In this document: piece by piece, positions 47,501 to 58,252 of the stretch
How positions within the stretch are numbered: position 1 is the stretch's first letter
Layout: each line of letters begins with the position of its first letter
NCBI RefSeq assembly: GCF_900104765.1
Contig: NZ_LT629737.1
Coordinates: forward strand, 372,001 to 436,000
Length of the DNA: 64,000 nucleotides
Direction: 5' to 3'
Source: Gillisia sp. Hel1_33_143
Lineage (GTDB): Bacteria > Bacteroidota > Bacteroidia > Flavobacteriales > Flavobacteriaceae
The notes under the pieces: model-generated
What the model saw: the letters and a program-made list of their open reading frames with translations, nothing else
Told to the model about the DNA's origin: nothing
Database searches by the model: none
Position numbers and translations under genes: made by a program

Positions 47501-50500
47501 GATAATAGTTATCGGTAAAATCTGTTCCCATTCTAATAAATGCAACTAATTGCCCGTCTTTTAAAGCAATTTCATTCACCAAAGATTCTGCATGCAGAAA
47601 CATTTCCAAATTTTTGTATTGACGCATGTCTATTTGAAAATTCTTATACACCGCTCTAGCATCCTGGGCCTCAAGCCCACATGTTCTTAGCGATAGCGAT
47701 TGCTCGTTCTGTCTTATATTGGTATTGTTACTAAAAAGCTCTTCTCTTTGCACTCCCGGAGGCAATACATAAGGAACAGGCTCTCTATTTTCATTTTCTT
47801 CGATATTTACAGAGGAAACTTCAAAAAGAGTACCCTCATCATTTACAGGTTGATTAAGATTTTCTTCATCTAAGCTCTGATTATATCTTCTATAATCTCC
47901 TCGCACTAAATCCATAGTACCAAAACGCAAGATGGTCTTTTGATTGAAATCTGAAAGTAACAATCTCATAAATCTGATAGATCTAAAATCTGCAATTCCT
48001 CCTACAGCATCTGTAGGTTTAAAGATTGGCACCTTAAACTGAACCCATCTCACCGGAAGATCCTGCCCATTTGGTAAAGGTGCAGTCACTTCTTTAACAT
48101 CTGTAATATAAGGGCTGTTGTCTATATTCATTCCAGGAAATACGCGAACATCATATTTAAAATAACTGTTGATGGTATTCATCGTGTTATCTCTATTCAA
48201 ATCTTCTGTAGTAGGCAGTGTAGTATTCCCGCGATCTGTGTCTCCTAAATTTGGTGGTGAATCCCCATCTGTTCCGTTGTAATTTCTATATCTATCTATA
48301 ATACTTCCCGTACTATTTAAAAAATACTGATAATTATCTGCAGCTGGATCTGGTAAACTGGCGAAATTTGGAAATCTCAAGGCCTCTCCTGTATCATCCA
48401 AACCATCAAAACCTACATCTTGATTAGTTCTTTCTTGCCCTTGCGTATCAAAAGCATATATTAAAGATTGGTCTGCAGGAACTCTACCAAAATCTGTAGT
48501 AACCACATCCTGATCTCCACCATTTGCTGGTAATCCATTTTCATATTGCTTTCTTCCGTCTTTTAAAACATCTTCAGAAATATTACCTAAGTTAAAAGTG
48601 ATAGTACCTCCAGAATTGGTAGCATTTTCAGAATATATAAATGGATCCATCATCCAGAATTCTATAAACTCAACGTTAGATTGTTCAAAATTGGTAGAAT
48701 TCAAGGCTTTAGAAATACCTCCAAAGTTCCCTTTTGGGTTATCTAGGGTATTGCTATTTGCTGCTGCTGGTCTAAAGTTATAAGGCCCACGCTCCGTTGG
48801 GAAATAGGCAAGATCCATCGTATAGATAACTTGCGGTTGCCCCTGAATAACATCGGTATTTGGAAAGATCTCATTTAAGAAAACTCTTCTAGAAGCATAG
48901 CTTGAAAGGTCTACATCTGTTATTCCATCTGGTCTTCGACTGCTGTAAAAAACAGGATCTATGGTGTACCAAGACATTTTCGCTCTCTTATATCCCGAAG
49001 CCAGATCTCCATTAGCAAGATTACCTCCAAATTCTAATGGCACACTAGAAAGCTCCCAACTTAATGGGTTGTTGATAGAAATTGAGGTTTGAGATGCCTC
49101 AAAATCGTCTATGTAAGTAGTAGCTTTTTGATCAAAATCATTAACATTTGGTGCTCCCGGTTGCAAGTATGCAAACTCTCCACGAATAGAGAAATTAGAA
49201 GGAACATCGGTATCTATATTAGGTAACTTATTTACCAATCTTGTTAAGAATGGTACCTCTGTACTATATGCAGCATTTAGTCCATAAATACTATTATTAA
49301 CTGGCTCATAACTGTAATTGGCTTTTTGTGTTAGAGGCCGTTCTCTTAAATTTAAGAACGTTCCTCCTACCAATAAATTTTCATTGAATTGATGCTCTAC
49401 ATTAATTCCTGTAAATCTTTTGGATTGCTGACCGAATAATGCGTTATTCTCTGTAGAAACCTGAATAGGAATATTAGAAGCTAACAACGCATCATCTAGG
49501 ATCTGAACTCTACCCAACTGATAATTCACTACATAATCTACACCTTCTTGTAATATCCTACCTCCAGCCGTTACCGTTACAGAACCTTGTGGCAAATTAA
49601 AACCAATAGGAATTCCTTCAACCTCAGAAGACTTATAACGTCCTTTTAACTGAAACTTATTCTTGTCTGCTCCTTCTTGCTCTGCCTGGATCTTAGTTGT
49701 TCTATATAATGATCTAAACACATACTCTGCCTGGTTGGGATTGTATGTCTCCGGAAGGTTATAATCTTCTCCACCACTGTTAGGCGTATTGTCTAATTTA
49801 TTAAAAAGGTACTCTCCAAAAGGTTCTACCGTGGTAAATATTGCCAATCCATTTCTAGGATTAATTGTAATCCCTGGCACATAATCAAAGAAACCATCTC
49901 CTCCATTTACAGGATCATTATTAGTATTTAAATTATCTAAATTGAATACTCTTAATAAGGTTGTTTGATCTACATCTTCTGGCAACGGTGCTCCATTTAC
50001 CGGAGAAATATAGTTTTGCGGTTGTGGATCTGTGTAAAGAATATTTAATCTGAAATCGTCATTCTCAAGATTAAAAGCCCCAAGACTATAGATGTTCTTC
50101 ATCATCAAATCCCATATTGGTTCCTTTACATTGGTAACCGTACTCTTTAAAAGCTTTACTACCAGGTTTTGATTTATCCTTGCACCATTGGCATCTGCCT
50201 GCGTATTAGCATCTACTCCATCATTTGCAAATTCTCCAACCTGATAGACCTGGCCATTTACAGTGTATTGATAAGCAACTGCTAAAACCTCATCATTGCT
50301 TAATTTTTGATTAAGCGAGATATACCCCAGACGTTTATCAATAGTATATTCATTTGGTTGAAGTTGTCTGGCATTTTCCAATTTGGCATAATCTGTACCT
50401 TCTGAAACTATTAAGCTACCAAAACCACTTTGCACAGTTGAGATCTCTCTAATCGCCGAATTTAAAATAGATTCTGCAGCCCCATTAATTCCAAAAGGGT

Positions 50501-51671
50501 TAAGATCGTTGTTAGAGTTATTTGGAAATGCTCCAGCAGGTTTATTAAAGAACCCTCCCGGAAGATTTTCCAATCCAATATTCCCAGGAATGTTTGTTTC
50601 CCCAAGATCCTGAATACCTACAATATTTCTGGTGTCATTTAAATTCTGAACATTATTGGTTCGGTTTGTTACCCATACCTGTATTCTCTGAATTTGAATA
50701 TTGTTGTTTATAAATGGATAATTCTCCAAAGATCTATCATAGTTATCTCTAAAATAATGAGCTAAAAAAAAGTGCCTGTCCTGATCGTAATCTATTGCAA
50801 ATTTCTCGAACTCTTCAATAGTAGCTCCACCTTCAACATTCACTGTTCTTCTTTCTGATTTTTGTTCAGAAAAAACTCCGGTAATCCTAGTCTTTCCAAA
50901 TTGCAATTCAGTTTTGAAACCAAACAGACTTTGAGCACCTTGAATTAACGCGCTGTTTAAAGGCATATTTACGTTTCCTACTTCTATCTTTTGAATGATA
51001 TCATCTTCATTTGGAGTGTATTCCAATTTCAGCTGATTTTGAAAATCGAAGGTAGACTCAGTATCATAATTTGCAAGAACCTGTAGCCTGGTTCCAACCT
51101 TACCCAATAAACTCAACTGAATTCTTTGATCAAAATCGAAGGTAAGATTGCTTCTGTTTCTTGGTGAGAAAGCAGGATTATCTTGCTTGGTGTACAGTAA
51201 ACCAAGATCCATGGCTACACTACCCTGAGGCACTACTTCTATCTCTCTTCCTCCAAAAATACTTTCAAAAAAACCTGAGTTTACATAATAACTTGGTAAC
51301 GCATCTCGTTGCGCATCTGGATCTGCATCTCTATTTTGGGCAATAGCATTGTTCTTCTGCTTAAAATAGTCTCGTATCTCTTCCTGAATTACTAATTGCT
51401 GATACTCATCTGGAGTTAGCACTAATGGAATGGAAAGATTATAAGCCCCTAATTTTTCTGTATAGATATATCTATCCAGCACAGGATCATATTCATACCC
51501 GGAAGAAATATTGGCAGGATTAGGCAGATTTAAAGTACCACGAACATAACCGGTTCTGGTAGAATCTTGTGCAACTTCTGGCTCCTGAGCATATAAATGA
51601 AGAGGAAACGCAAGAAACAAGAAGGCGCCAAGCAGATAAAAATGATGCAAGTTCAGGTAATTATTCCTCAA
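44535..51671 (-). CDS. sprA: Cell surface protein SprA, type IX secretion translocon
   Basis: SprA (Sov in Porphyromonas) is the giant outer membrane barrel that forms the translocon of the type IX secretion system, which exports adhesins and enzymes and supports gliding. The 2378-residue product has a signal peptide to about residue 28 (LHLYAQ), many tyrosine/asparagine-rich beta-strands throughout and a final barrel strand ending YNFGN. The size is right for the family and no frameshift interrupts 7.1 kb. There is no usable ATG; a TTG at 51671 precedes the signal peptide and a stop lies three codons upstream. It follows ruvA by 17 bases and precedes gcvH. Confidence 0.95.
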   Translation of the reverse strand: MRNNYLNLHHFYLLGAFLFLAFPLHLYAQEPEVAQDSTRTGYVRGTLNLPNPANISSGYEYDPVLDRYIYTEKLGAYNLSIPLVLTPDEYQQLVIQEEIRDYFKQKNNAIAQNRDADPDAQRDALPSYYVNSGFFESIFGGREIEVVPQGSVAMDLGLLYTKQDNPAFSPRNRSNLTFDFDQRIQLSLLGKVGTRLQVLANYDTESTFDFQNQLKLEYTPNEDDIIQKIEVGNVNMPLNSALIQGAQSLFGFKTELQFGKTRITGVFSEQKSERRTVNVEGGATIEEFEKFAIDYDQDRHFFLAHYFRDNYDRSLENYPFINNNIQIQRIQVWVTNRTNNVQNLNDTRNIVGIQDLGETNIPGNIGLENLPGGFFNKPAGAFPNNSNNDLNPFGINGAAESILNSAIREISTVQSGFGSLIVSEGTDYAKLENARQLQPNEYTIDKRLGYISLNQKLSNDEVLAVAYQYTVNGQVYQVGEFANDGVDANTQADANGARINQNLVVKLLKSTVTNVKEPIWDLMMKNIYSLGAFNLENDDFRLNILYTDPQPQNYISPVNGAPLPEDVDQTTLLRVFNLDNLNTNNDPVNGGDGFFDYVPGITINPRNGLAIFTTVEPFGEYLFNKLDNTPNSGGEDYNLPETYNPNQAEYVFRSLYRTTKIQAEQEGADKNKFQLKGRYKSSEVEGIPIGFNLPQGSVTVTAGGRILQEGVDYVVNYQLGRVQILDDALLASNIPIQVSTENNALFGQQSKRFTGINVEHQFNENLLVGGTFLNLRERPLTQKANYSYEPVNNSIYGLNAAYSTEVPFLTRLVNKLPNIDTDVPSNFSIRGEFAYLQPGAPNVNDFDQKATTYIDDFEASQTSISINNPLSWELSSVPLEFGGNLANGDLASGYKRAKMSWYTIDPVFYSSRRPDGITDVDLSSYASRRVFLNEIFPNTDVIQGQPQVIYTMDLAYFPTERGPYNFRPAAANSNTLDNPKGNFGGISKALNSTNFEQSNVEFIEFWMMDPFIYSENATNSGGTITFNLGNISEDVLKDGRKQYENGLPANGGDQDVVTTDFGRVPADQSLIYAFDTQGQERTNQDVGFDGLDDTGEALRFPNFASLPDPAADNYQYFLNSTGSIIDRYRNYNGTDGDSPPNLGDTDRGNTTLPTTEDLNRDNTMNTINSYFKYDVRVFPGMNIDNSPYITDVKEVTAPLPNGQDLPVRWVQFKVPIFKPTDAVGGIADFRSIRFMRLLLSDFNQKTILRFGTMDLVRGDYRRYNQSLDEENLNQPVNDEGTLFEVSSVNIEENENREPVPYVLPPGVQREELFSNNTNIRQNEQSLSLRTCGLEAQDARAVYKNFQIDMRQYKNLEMFLHAESLVNEIALKDGQLVAFIRMGTDFTDNYYQIEIPLAATRFGANQDSEIWPEDNRLELSLELLQQVKTTVLGNPIYRPTEVNYFNEDLSSVEANDPYQMGELRIGIKGNPSFGNVRLLMLGVKNGSPNTSATDLCGEVWFNELRLSELDNKGGWAGIINMDANIADFATISATGKRSTIGFGTLDQGPNQRSREDLQQYDVVTNINVGQVLPQQWGVRIPFNYSRGEELITPKYDQEFLDLELDARLDGITDADERKKVKEQSQYYTKRESVNVIGLRKDRVGEKKPMPYDIENFTVSTSYNQVDHRDFEVEESLSQNVRAGATYDYSFAPWQLEPLKNVKALDSSDYYAVFRDFNINPLPSNISFGSNIIRQYNEQKFRELSLDNNDIGIPTLYQRNYMFDWQYRVNYNLTRSLQFSFNATNNRIIRNYIDEDNNVDNSVDVWDGFFNIGTPNQHFQTLQVNYELPFAKIPVLRFVKATYSYTADFQWQRGSQIFDDLEGIPDLGNSVQNSNVHQINASLNMPDLYKYFDLTPRTSKTASIKDRNSGVPTLDGKKSNVKKEPETRKSDRSYNTFIGLVTAIKRLQVNYRKNEGIYIPGYTPSVGFMGTLMPTTGFTLGSQADVRYLAARKGWLTMYQEFNQQYTAVKNTQLDLQSSISFIPDLTIDLSANRIYSESYSENYQVDPVSFQYRSLNPYTYGNFNISTILIGSAFDSNTEDFSETFQTFRDNRISVAKRLAAQNGANPNDVDEEGYPIGYGKTNQAVLLPAFIAAYSGQNASSVKLGAFRSFPLPNWDIKYTGLMRVDWFKKNFRRFSLNHGYKAGYTINQFQTNLDYNNSNPLELNQAGDYKNKTLFANVNLTEMFSPLVKLDMETTNAIRILAEVRKDRALSLSFDNNLLTEIKGNEYILGLGYRIKDLKISTKIGGKNRLLSSDLNFKADVSYRKNINIIRYLDLDNNQVVAGQDIWAVNFKTDYALSKNLTALFYYEHTFSEYAVSTAFPQTTIRSGITLRYNFGN

Positions 51672-51688
51672 TTTTAATCAAAATGAAA

Positions 51689-52273
51689 TTATAAATTCTT
51701 TAAGGCTAATTTGATGATCGTCTCCACCGTAGGGTCTGTGGTTTCTTTCATTATTTTGTCTACAACTTTCTCGGCTGGTTTTCGAGCAAAACCTAAAGTT
51801 TCTAAAGCAGATAACGCTTCTTCTTTGTTGGTATTGCTCTGAGAAATGAAAACTTCTCCTTCTCCAAACACTTTTAACACCTTGTCTTTTAGATCTAAAA
51901 TAACTCGTTGAGCAGTTTTTGCACCTATTCCTTTTATACTTTGTATGGTTGCTGCATCCCCAGATGCAATAGCGTCCATAATATTTTTAGGCTCCAAAGA
52001 AGATAACATAGTTCTTGCTATACTAGCACCAATCCCAGATACAGAGATCAATAATCTAAACAATTCTCGTTCAGATTTTTCCATAAACCCAAATAGAGTC
52101 TGTGAATCTTCTTTTACTTGTAAATGAGTATATATGCTAATAGCTTCTGAAGCGCTATTTAGAAGTGAAAATGTATGTAAGGATATATGTACAAAATATC
52201 CCACCCCGTTGCAGTCTATTACAACATGGGTGGGATTTTTCTCTATCAATTGCCCCTTTAAATGATGAATCAT
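51689..52273 (-). CDS. ruvA: Holliday junction branch migration protein RuvA
   Basis: RuvA binds Holliday junctions and loads the RuvB motor. The 194-residue product starts MIHHLKGQLIEK and has the N-terminal OB fold (1-62), the helix-hairpin-helix domain (about 70-140, with SGIGASIARTMLS and IKGIGAKTAQRVI) and domain III that contacts RuvB (about 150-194). It lies directly before sprA and probably shares its transcript. ruvB is 7 kb away on the same strand. Confidence 0.95.
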   Translation of the reverse strand: MIHHLKGQLIEKNPTHVVIDCNGVGYFVHISLHTFSLLNSASEAISIYTHLQVKEDSQTLFGFMEKSERELFRLLISVSGIGASIARTMLSSLEPKNIMDAIASGDAATIQSIKGIGAKTAQRVILDLKDKVLKVFGEGEVFISQSNTNKEEALSALETLGFARKPAEKVVDKIMKETTDPTVETIIKLALKNL

Positions 52274-52295
52274 GTATGGATAAAATGTTAGTATC

Positions 52296-52325
52296 CAAAT
52301 GTACTAAAATAATACGGAGCTCCAA
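52296..52325 (-). promoter_or_regulatory. Promoter of ruvA-sprA
   Basis: On the minus strand a -33 TTG (52323-52325), 19 bases, then the -7 box TACATTTG (52296-52303). The ruvA ATG follows 22 bases later. This is probably also the promoter for sprA and gcvH. Confidence 0.75.
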
Positions 52326-52360
52326 GAAAATATCAAAATTCAGAAAAAAGCTTAAATAGC

Positions 52361-54643
52361 TTATTTACTGCGCTTTTGCTTTTCCTGAGCATCAATAACT
52401 GCAATGGCAGCCATATTTACAATTTCTTCAACACTAGCACCTAATTGAAGGATGTGAACCGGCTTGTTCATCCCCATCATAATAGGTCCTATAGAGTCTG
52501 TTTTATTCAACTCTTTAATAAGCTTGTAAGTTCCATTTGCAGATTCTAAGTTTGGAAAGATCAAAGTATTTACTTTTTTACCCACCAATTTAGAGAATGG
52601 AAACTTACTTTCTAGCATTTCTCTATTAAGTGCAAAGTCTACCTGTATCTCACCATCTACTTTTAGATCTGGAAAAGCTCTATGTAAATACTTTACAGCG
52701 GTCTTAACTTTTTGAGCTCTCTCATGTTTGGAAGACCCAAAATTGGCATAAGAGATCATTCCTATAACCGGCTCCATACCAAATAATTTTACCGTTTTAG
52801 CGGTCATCTGAGCGATCTTAGCTAGATCTTTGGCAGAAGGATCTATGTTTATAGAAGTATCGCTTATAAATAAAGGCCCCCTAGAAGTATTCATAAGGTT
52901 GGTTGCTGCAACTCTATCTATACCTTTAGCCATCCCAATAAGCTCTAACATAGGTTTTACCACTGTTGGATAAGCTCTAGAATACCCAGAAAGGAGCGCA
53001 TCTGCATCTCCAACATTCACCATCATTGCTGCGAAATAATCCCGTTGGCGCATTAACTTCTGAGCATCATATTTGGTAACGCCATTTCTATATCGTGCTT
53101 TCCAGTATACATCTGCATAAGAATTTCGTCTCTCTTTTTCTTCATCTGATTTTGGATCTACAATTAAAATATTGTCATGATCAAAATCTATTTCATTCAT
53201 CAATTCTATAATAACCTCTTTGCTACCTAAAAGTATAGGTACCGCAATTCCCTCCTCATGAACAATTTGGGCTGCTTTAAGTACATCCAAGTGATCTGCT
53301 TCTGCAAAAACCACCATTTTAGGTTGAGATTTTGCTCGGTTCATCAACAACCTGGAAACCTTATTATCATTCCCCATTCTTTCCAGTAGCTCGTCTTCAT
53401 AACGCTCCCAATCTAGAATAGGACTTTTCGCCACTCCACTTTCCATTGCTGCTCTTGCTACTGCAGGAGGAACTTTAGCTATCAATCGAGGATCAAAAGG
53501 TTTCGGAATGATATATTCCGGACCAAAATTAAGTTTGGTTTCGTTATAAGCAATGTTCACTTGCTCCGGCACAGGCTCTTTTGCCATAGCTGCCAATGCT
53601 TTTACTGCCGCCATTTTCATAGCTTCATTGATCTTTGTGGCTCTAACATCTAAAGCTCCCCTAAAGATATATGGAAATCCAAGAACATTATTTACCTGAT
53701 TAGGATGATCACTTCTTCCTGTTGCCATTATAAGATCTTTACGTGTAGCAACAGCAAGATTATATTCAATCTCTGGATCTGGATTTGCCATTGCAAAAAC
53801 AATGGGCCTTTTAGCCATGGTCTTTAGCATAGCTGGAGTTACAATATCTTTAACCGAAAGTCCTACAAAAACATCGGCATCTTTCATAGCCTCTGTTAGC
53901 GTATCTATTTTTCTTTTAGTTGCAAATTCTAATTTTTCAACAGAAAGATTAGTTCTATCTGCACGAATCACACCTTTACTATCTAACATTACGATATTCT
54001 CAGACTTCGCACCAAAGGCTTTGTACAGTTTAGTACAGGAAACAGCAGCTGCTCCGGCTCCACTAATTACTATTTTAACCTTTTCTATTTTTTTCTTAGC
54101 AAGTTCTAAGGCATTTATAAGAGCTGCGGCAGAAATGATAGCAGTACCGTGCTGATCATCATGCATCACCGGAATATCCAATTCTTCTTTTAATCTTCTT
54201 TCTATCTCAAAAGCTTCCGGAGCTTTAATATCTTCTAAATTGATGCCTCCAAAGGTTGGAGCAATATTCTTAACAGTTGCTATAAAAGATTCTACATCTT
54301 TAGTATCTACCTCAATATCAAAAACATCTATATCTGCAAAGATCTTGAACAAAAGTCCCTTTCCTTCCATTACAGGTTTAGATGCTAATGGACCAATATC
54401 TCCTAATCCAAGAACTGCTGTTCCGTTTGAAATAACAGCTACTAAATTTCCTTTAGCGGTATATTTATAAGCATTTTCTTTATCTTTTTCTATCTCCAAA
54501 CATGGTACTGCAACACCTGGAGAATAAGCCAAAGAAAGATCTCGTTGGGTTGCATATTTTTTGGTGGGAACTACTTCAATTTTTCCCGGTTTTGGTTTGG
54601 CGTGATAAACCAGTGCCTCTCGTCTTTTACTATCCTTACTCAT
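52361..54643 (-). CDS. maeB: NADP-dependent malic enzyme with phosphotransacetylase-like domain
   Basis: MaeB decarboxylates malate to pyruvate with NADP+. The 760-residue product has the malic enzyme domain (about 1-430: LAYSPGVAVPC, MHDDQHGTAIISAAALINAL, the nucleotide motif ISGAGAAAVSC near residue 195) and a C-terminal phosphotransacetylase-like domain (about 430-760) that usually acts as an allosteric acetyl-CoA sensor. Length is typical of MaeB. It is transcribed alone. A -7-like TACCTTTG lies at 54667-54674, 24 bases before the ATG. Confidence 0.95.
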   Translation of the reverse strand: MSKDSKRREALVYHAKPKPGKIEVVPTKKYATQRDLSLAYSPGVAVPCLEIEKDKENAYKYTAKGNLVAVISNGTAVLGLGDIGPLASKPVMEGKGLLFKIFADIDVFDIEVDTKDVESFIATVKNIAPTFGGINLEDIKAPEAFEIERRLKEELDIPVMHDDQHGTAIISAAALINALELAKKKIEKVKIVISGAGAAAVSCTKLYKAFGAKSENIVMLDSKGVIRADRTNLSVEKLEFATKRKIDTLTEAMKDADVFVGLSVKDIVTPAMLKTMAKRPIVFAMANPDPEIEYNLAVATRKDLIMATGRSDHPNQVNNVLGFPYIFRGALDVRATKINEAMKMAAVKALAAMAKEPVPEQVNIAYNETKLNFGPEYIIPKPFDPRLIAKVPPAVARAAMESGVAKSPILDWERYEDELLERMGNDNKVSRLLMNRAKSQPKMVVFAEADHLDVLKAAQIVHEEGIAVPILLGSKEVIIELMNEIDFDHDNILIVDPKSDEEKERRNSYADVYWKARYRNGVTKYDAQKLMRQRDYFAAMMVNVGDADALLSGYSRAYPTVVKPMLELIGMAKGIDRVAATNLMNTSRGPLFISDTSINIDPSAKDLAKIAQMTAKTVKLFGMEPVIGMISYANFGSSKHERAQKVKTAVKYLHRAFPDLKVDGEIQVDFALNREMLESKFPFSKLVGKKVNTLIFPNLESANGTYKLIKELNKTDSIGPIMMGMNKPVHILQLGASVEEIVNMAAIAVIDAQEKQKRSK

Positions 54644-54666
54644 AATCTAATTTTGTGGCTGAGAAA

Positions 54667-54674
54667 CAAAGGTA
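54667..54674 (-). promoter_or_regulatory. Candidate -7 box of maeB
   Basis: TACCTTTG on the minus strand matches TAnnTTTG. The -33 region has only a partial match. Confidence 0.5.
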
Positions 54675-54750
54675 ACAAGCTTTACTTTTTTCAGGTATAT
54701 AAATATCAAATACTTTACACCTAATATTTATCAAGAAATTAGGTCAACTC

Positions 54751-55365
54751 TTAAATATCCAATTTCTCTAGCTCCTCCATATCATGAATAATTGCCTCAA
54801 TTCGTTTAATTAATTTACCATAGACTACATGAGTACTTAATTTATAACTGAGCACTCCTAAACCAGACAATAGAAGCGCAATAGCTACTACTATAAGAAT
54901 TTGAAAAGACATATCTGCGCCCATAAAACCAGATATTAAAGGTGTACCTTGAAAATACAACCAATAAGCCGGAATAATAAGTATAGGCAGCCCTATTGCT
55001 AATAATTTGGTATAAAACCTCTGAATAGCTTTTAACTGTGTATCATAATTTATTAAATACAAATAGGTGTTCGCGCTTGAATTAAATCCGTCCACTTTCT
55101 TCAACATTTTTTTATTCAGAAAGAATAATAAAATCAGTAAAGCTCCTAAATAAAACCCTAGTAGCATCTTACCTAAAAAAACAAATAATCCAAATAGAAC
55201 TAGAGCCATTGGAATAAGACTAAGGTTATCCCATTTAGATGCGGACTTGATCTTATCAATTATCAGCTTGGATTTTTTCGTATAGAGATCCTTAACTAAA
55301 GGTGATTTTAAACTTTTATCAGATTCAAAACCTTCTTTCCATATATTTTCAATAGATCTTTCCAT
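54751..55365 (-). CDS. Four-helix membrane protein paired with an ECF sigma factor
   Basis: A 204-residue protein with a soluble N-terminal part (about 1-45), two close membrane helices (about 50-85), a middle polar segment, two more helices (about 120-180) and a polar C-terminal tail ending in an acidic helix (HDMEELEKLD). I do not recognise a named family and there is no zinc-binding anti-sigma motif. The ATG at 55365 lies inside the sigma factor gene (overlap about 17 bases), so expression is coupled. It may act as the membrane regulator of that sigma factor; this is inferred from position. Confidence 0.65.
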   Translation of the reverse strand: MERSIENIWKEGFESDKSLKSPLVKDLYTKKSKLIIDKIKSASKWDNLSLIPMALVLFGLFVFLGKMLLGFYLGALLILLFFLNKKMLKKVDGFNSSANTYLYLINYDTQLKAIQRFYTKLLAIGLPILIIPAYWLYFQGTPLISGFMGADMSFQILIVVAIALLLSGLGVLSYKLSTHVVYGKLIKRIEAIIHDMEELEKLDI

Positions 55366-55843
55366 CAAGTAGTGTTTTTAATTTTTTCTTAATTCTAGTG
55401 ATTTTAACTCCGATGTTATTGGGCGATAAACCTATTATTTCTGCTATTTCTTGGTATGAATTTTCTTCTAAGTAAAGCAGTATGATCGCTCTGTCTAGTT
55501 CTGAAAGCTTTTTTATAGCTATGTAAAGAAGTTTAAGAGATTCGTCATTGAAGGGATTCAGATCATTAGGTGTAACAGTAGCAAGATCTTTTAGTTCCAC
55601 ACTTTTCTTATTTACTTTCTTATCCTTCTTAAGCAGGGAAAGTGAAACATTTAAAGAAATTCGGTAAACCCAAGTAGACCATTTGGAATCACCCTTAAAA
55701 TTCTCCCGACTTTTCCATAGCTGAAGACAAACTTCTTGGTAGTAATCCTGAAAATCTTCTTCGGTATCCGTATATGCACGACATATCTTAATGATTATTC
55801 CGGCATAAGGCAAAATGAACTGTGTATAGAAATCTTTACTCAA
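55349..55843 (-). CDS. ECF-type RNA polymerase sigma factor
   Basis: A 164-residue sigma-70 family protein. Region 2 (about 10-75) has DTEEDFQDYYQEVCLQLWKS and WSTWVYRISLNVSLSLLKK; region 4 (about 105-160) has the helix-turn-helix LSELDRAIILLYLEENSYQEIAEIIGLSPNNIGVKITRIKKKL. The length is that of ECF (group 4) sigma factors. The start is a TTG at 55843 preceded by a purine-rich AGAAGG. It sits upstream of, and overlaps, a four-helix membrane protein gene. Target genes cannot be predicted here. Confidence 0.9.
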   Translation of the reverse strand: MSKDFYTQFILPYAGIIIKICRAYTDTEEDFQDYYQEVCLQLWKSRENFKGDSKWSTWVYRISLNVSLSLLKKDKKVNKKSVELKDLATVTPNDLNPFNDESLKLLYIAIKKLSELDRAIILLYLEENSYQEIAEIIGLSPNNIGVKITRIKKKLKTLLDGKIY

Positions 55844-55911
55844 ACCTTCTTTTAATAGATTAGTTATAAAAAGTTGAGTTTATTACAGTTGTGTACATAA
55901 AAATTAAAATC

Positions 55912-56835
55912 TTACTTTTTCAAGAAATCAATATTCCTTCTAAGACCTTCAAACTTGGTTCTTTTTACTGCAGATTTTTTAAAAATTTCATTGAAAGTTT
56001 CTTTGGTAAGTTCTTCCCAGTCTTTCTTAGAATTATCTAATAACCGTAGATTCGGATTGAATAATGGTTCGTTATGAGGTTGTGAAAATTTATTCCATGG
56101 ACAAACATCTTGGCAAACATCACATCCAAACATCCAATCGTTAAATTGATCTTTATAGGAATTTGGTAATTCATTTTTCAATTCTATGGTAAAGTAGGAA
56201 ATACATTTACTGCCATCTACTTTATAGGGTTCTACTATGGCCTGCGTTGGGCATGCATCTATACAAGCAGTACAACTTCCACAGTGGTCTGTAACCGGAG
56301 TGTCATATTCCAGCTCGAGATCTACAATAAGTTCAGCTATAAAATAAAAAGAACCTACTTGCTTTGTTAAGAGATTAGCATTCTTTCCTATCCAGCCTAA
56401 CCCGCTTCTTGCTGCCCATGCTTTATCTAATACCGGAGCTGAATCAACAAAAGCTCTTCCATCTACCTCTCCAATTTCATCCTGAATGTACTTGAGTAGA
56501 TTTTTGAGCTTATCTTTTATTACAAAATGATAATCTGTACCAAAGGCATATTTACTGATCTTATAAGTATCCTCTCGCTGAAATTCTGAAGGATAATAAT
56601 TAAGCAATAAAGAGATCACACTTTTTGATCCTTCTACCAGTTTTGTTGGATCTAACCGCTTATCAAAATGATTTTCCATGTAACTCATTTCACCATGCAT
56701 ATTCTTTTGAAGCCAAGTTTCCAATCTTGGAGCCTCTTCTTCTAAAAATTCTGCTTTGGAAATACCACAAGACATAAAACCGAGGCGTTTCGCTTCGGTT
56801 TTTATCAATTCTGAATATTTAGATTTTTGCAACAT
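55912..56835 (-). CDS. queG: Epoxyqueuosine reductase
   Basis: QueG reduces epoxyqueuosine to queuosine at tRNA position 34, using cobalamin and two 4Fe-4S clusters. The 307-residue product has the ferredoxin-type motifs [16 protein letters not shown] (about 186-201) and [12 protein letters not shown] (about 238-249), and the conserved [13 protein letters not shown] segment near 95. It ends slightly shorter than QueG forms that carry HEAT repeats. It follows the P450 gene by four bases, so the two are cotranscribed. Confidence 0.93.
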   Translation of the reverse strand: MLQKSKYSELIKTEAKRLGFMSCGISKAEFLEEEAPRLETWLQKNMHGEMSYMENHFDKRLDPTKLVEGSKSVISLLLNYYPSEFQREDTYKISKYAFGTDYHFVIKDKLKNLLKYIQDEIGEVDGRAFVDSAPVLDKAWAARSGLGWIGKNANLLTKQVGSFYFIAELIVDLELEYDTPVTDHCGSCTACIDACPTQAIVEPYKVDGSKCISYFTIELKNELPNSYKDQFNDWMFGCDVCQDVCPWNKFSQPHNEPLFNPNLRLLDNSKKDWEELTKETFNEIFKKSAVKRTKFEGLRRNIDFLKK

Positions 56836-56839
56836 TTAG

Positions 56840-58171
56840 CTATCGCTTTTGAAACTTCAAAATAGCATTTTTAGGCTTTAAAGTTATGAGAGGTAAAATT
56901 TCTATAGGTGTTGTTTTTGGTTCTATTTTGTAATTGCTTACCATCTCTGAGACTGCAAGTATCATTTCAAACATAGCAAAGTTGTTTCCAATACATTTCC
57001 TTGGACCTGCTCCAAAAGGTGCGTAATACGGTGTGTGCAAATATGGATCTGAATCTGAAAATCTTTCAGGATCAAATTTCTCCGGATTTTCCCAATGCTC
57101 TTTGTGCTTATGGATCTCGTGAAAAGAGAATAGCAAATTGGAACCTTTAGGTATTTCCAAGCCTTCAAAAGAATCATCTTCTAAATTTATCCTATCTATA
57201 AAATAAGCCGGAGGATATAATCGCATAGTCTCCTCGATAACCTTCTTGGTATAACTACAAGCCTGAATAAATTCCATTAATGTATGAGTTTCTTGCTTAG
57301 CCTTCAAACTCTCCTCATAGATCTTCTGTTGAGATTCTGGATTTCTAGCTAACAACTCTGCAGCAAAAGTGAGCGCATTAGAAGTAGTTTCATGACCAGC
57401 AGTAAACAATATCAAGATCTCATCTATTAATTGTTCTTCATCCATTTCATTACCATCCTCATAGCGTGCATCTAACAGCATATCTAAAAGATCGTTCTCT
57501 CTTATACCGCTTTCTTTTCTGGCTTTTACCAGCTTTTTAAGGATCACTCTTGCTTCATCTGTAAGATCTGTGTGCTTTTTAATTTCACCTCCATACTTAA
57601 ACCATAAACTCAAGAAAGGTTGACGCAGTTCTCTCACTAACATTTTCTGGGCTGCTTCTGTGATAAATTGTAGCCTAGCAATGTCTTTATCTCCAACTGC
57701 ACTGCTAAACAAAGATTTGACAACTGTCTGAAAAGCAAGATCATTAAAAACTGGAAATATATCAACATCCTTATCGATTTGGATCTTATCCAGTTCTGTA
57801 AGTATCGCTTTGTGAATACTCTCCAATAGTAAAGTGAGCTGCTTTTTATGAAAGGCAGGCTGTATCAATTTTCGTTGCTTTTTCCAATGATCTCCCTCTG
57901 CAGTAAGCAATCCTCTCCCTACATATTTTACCAGATCTTTGGTTTGAATAGGAGACTTTGTATAATTTTTTTGATTTTTTTGAAGTACATATTCCGCCAG
58001 ATAGGCATCTCTAGAAAAAATTACAGATTTTCCGGGACCTATAATCAATCTAAATGTATCTCCATGCTTCTCAAAATTACTGTGATGAAAAGGCAACGGA
58101 TTCTTAAGAATATTGGAAGCATGTTTTAAGAACTCTAAAAATGAAACCTTGGGGATGTTCCTTTTATTCAT
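56840..58171 (-). CDS. Cytochrome P450
   Basis: A 443-residue soluble P450 monooxygenase. All core motifs are present: the I-helix oxygen-binding AGHETTSNAL (about 253-262), the K-helix ExxR in EETMRLYPPA, and the haem-ligand loop FGAGPRKCIG with Cys393. No membrane anchor is seen. There is no ferredoxin or ferredoxin reductase gene nearby, so the electron donor is encoded elsewhere. The substrate is unknown; the sequence resembles fatty acid/terpene-type bacterial P450s. It is cotranscribed with queG. Confidence 0.93.
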   Translation of the reverse strand: MNKRNIPKVSFLEFLKHASNILKNPLPFHHSNFEKHGDTFRLIIGPGKSVIFSRDAYLAEYVLQKNQKNYTKSPIQTKDLVKYVGRGLLTAEGDHWKKQRKLIQPAFHKKQLTLLLESIHKAILTELDKIQIDKDVDIFPVFNDLAFQTVVKSLFSSAVGDKDIARLQFITEAAQKMLVRELRQPFLSLWFKYGGEIKKHTDLTDEARVILKKLVKARKESGIRENDLLDMLLDARYEDGNEMDEEQLIDEILILFTAGHETTSNALTFAAELLARNPESQQKIYEESLKAKQETHTLMEFIQACSYTKKVIEETMRLYPPAYFIDRINLEDDSFEGLEIPKGSNLLFSFHEIHKHKEHWENPEKFDPERFSDSDPYLHTPYYAPFGAGPRKCIGNNFAMFEMILAVSEMVSNYKIEPKTTPIEILPLITLKPKNAILKFQKR

Positions 58172-58252
58172 TACAATACTATATTTAACAGTTAATTTAA
58201 AGCTATGAGCTGGTTCAACTAATTGATATTTCGAGTAAGAATCTGCTAAATA

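Noticed and set aside
52348-52362. Terminator after maeB
   Set aside because: A five-pair stem overlapping the stop codon; a T run follows on the minus strand but the stem is too weak to call.
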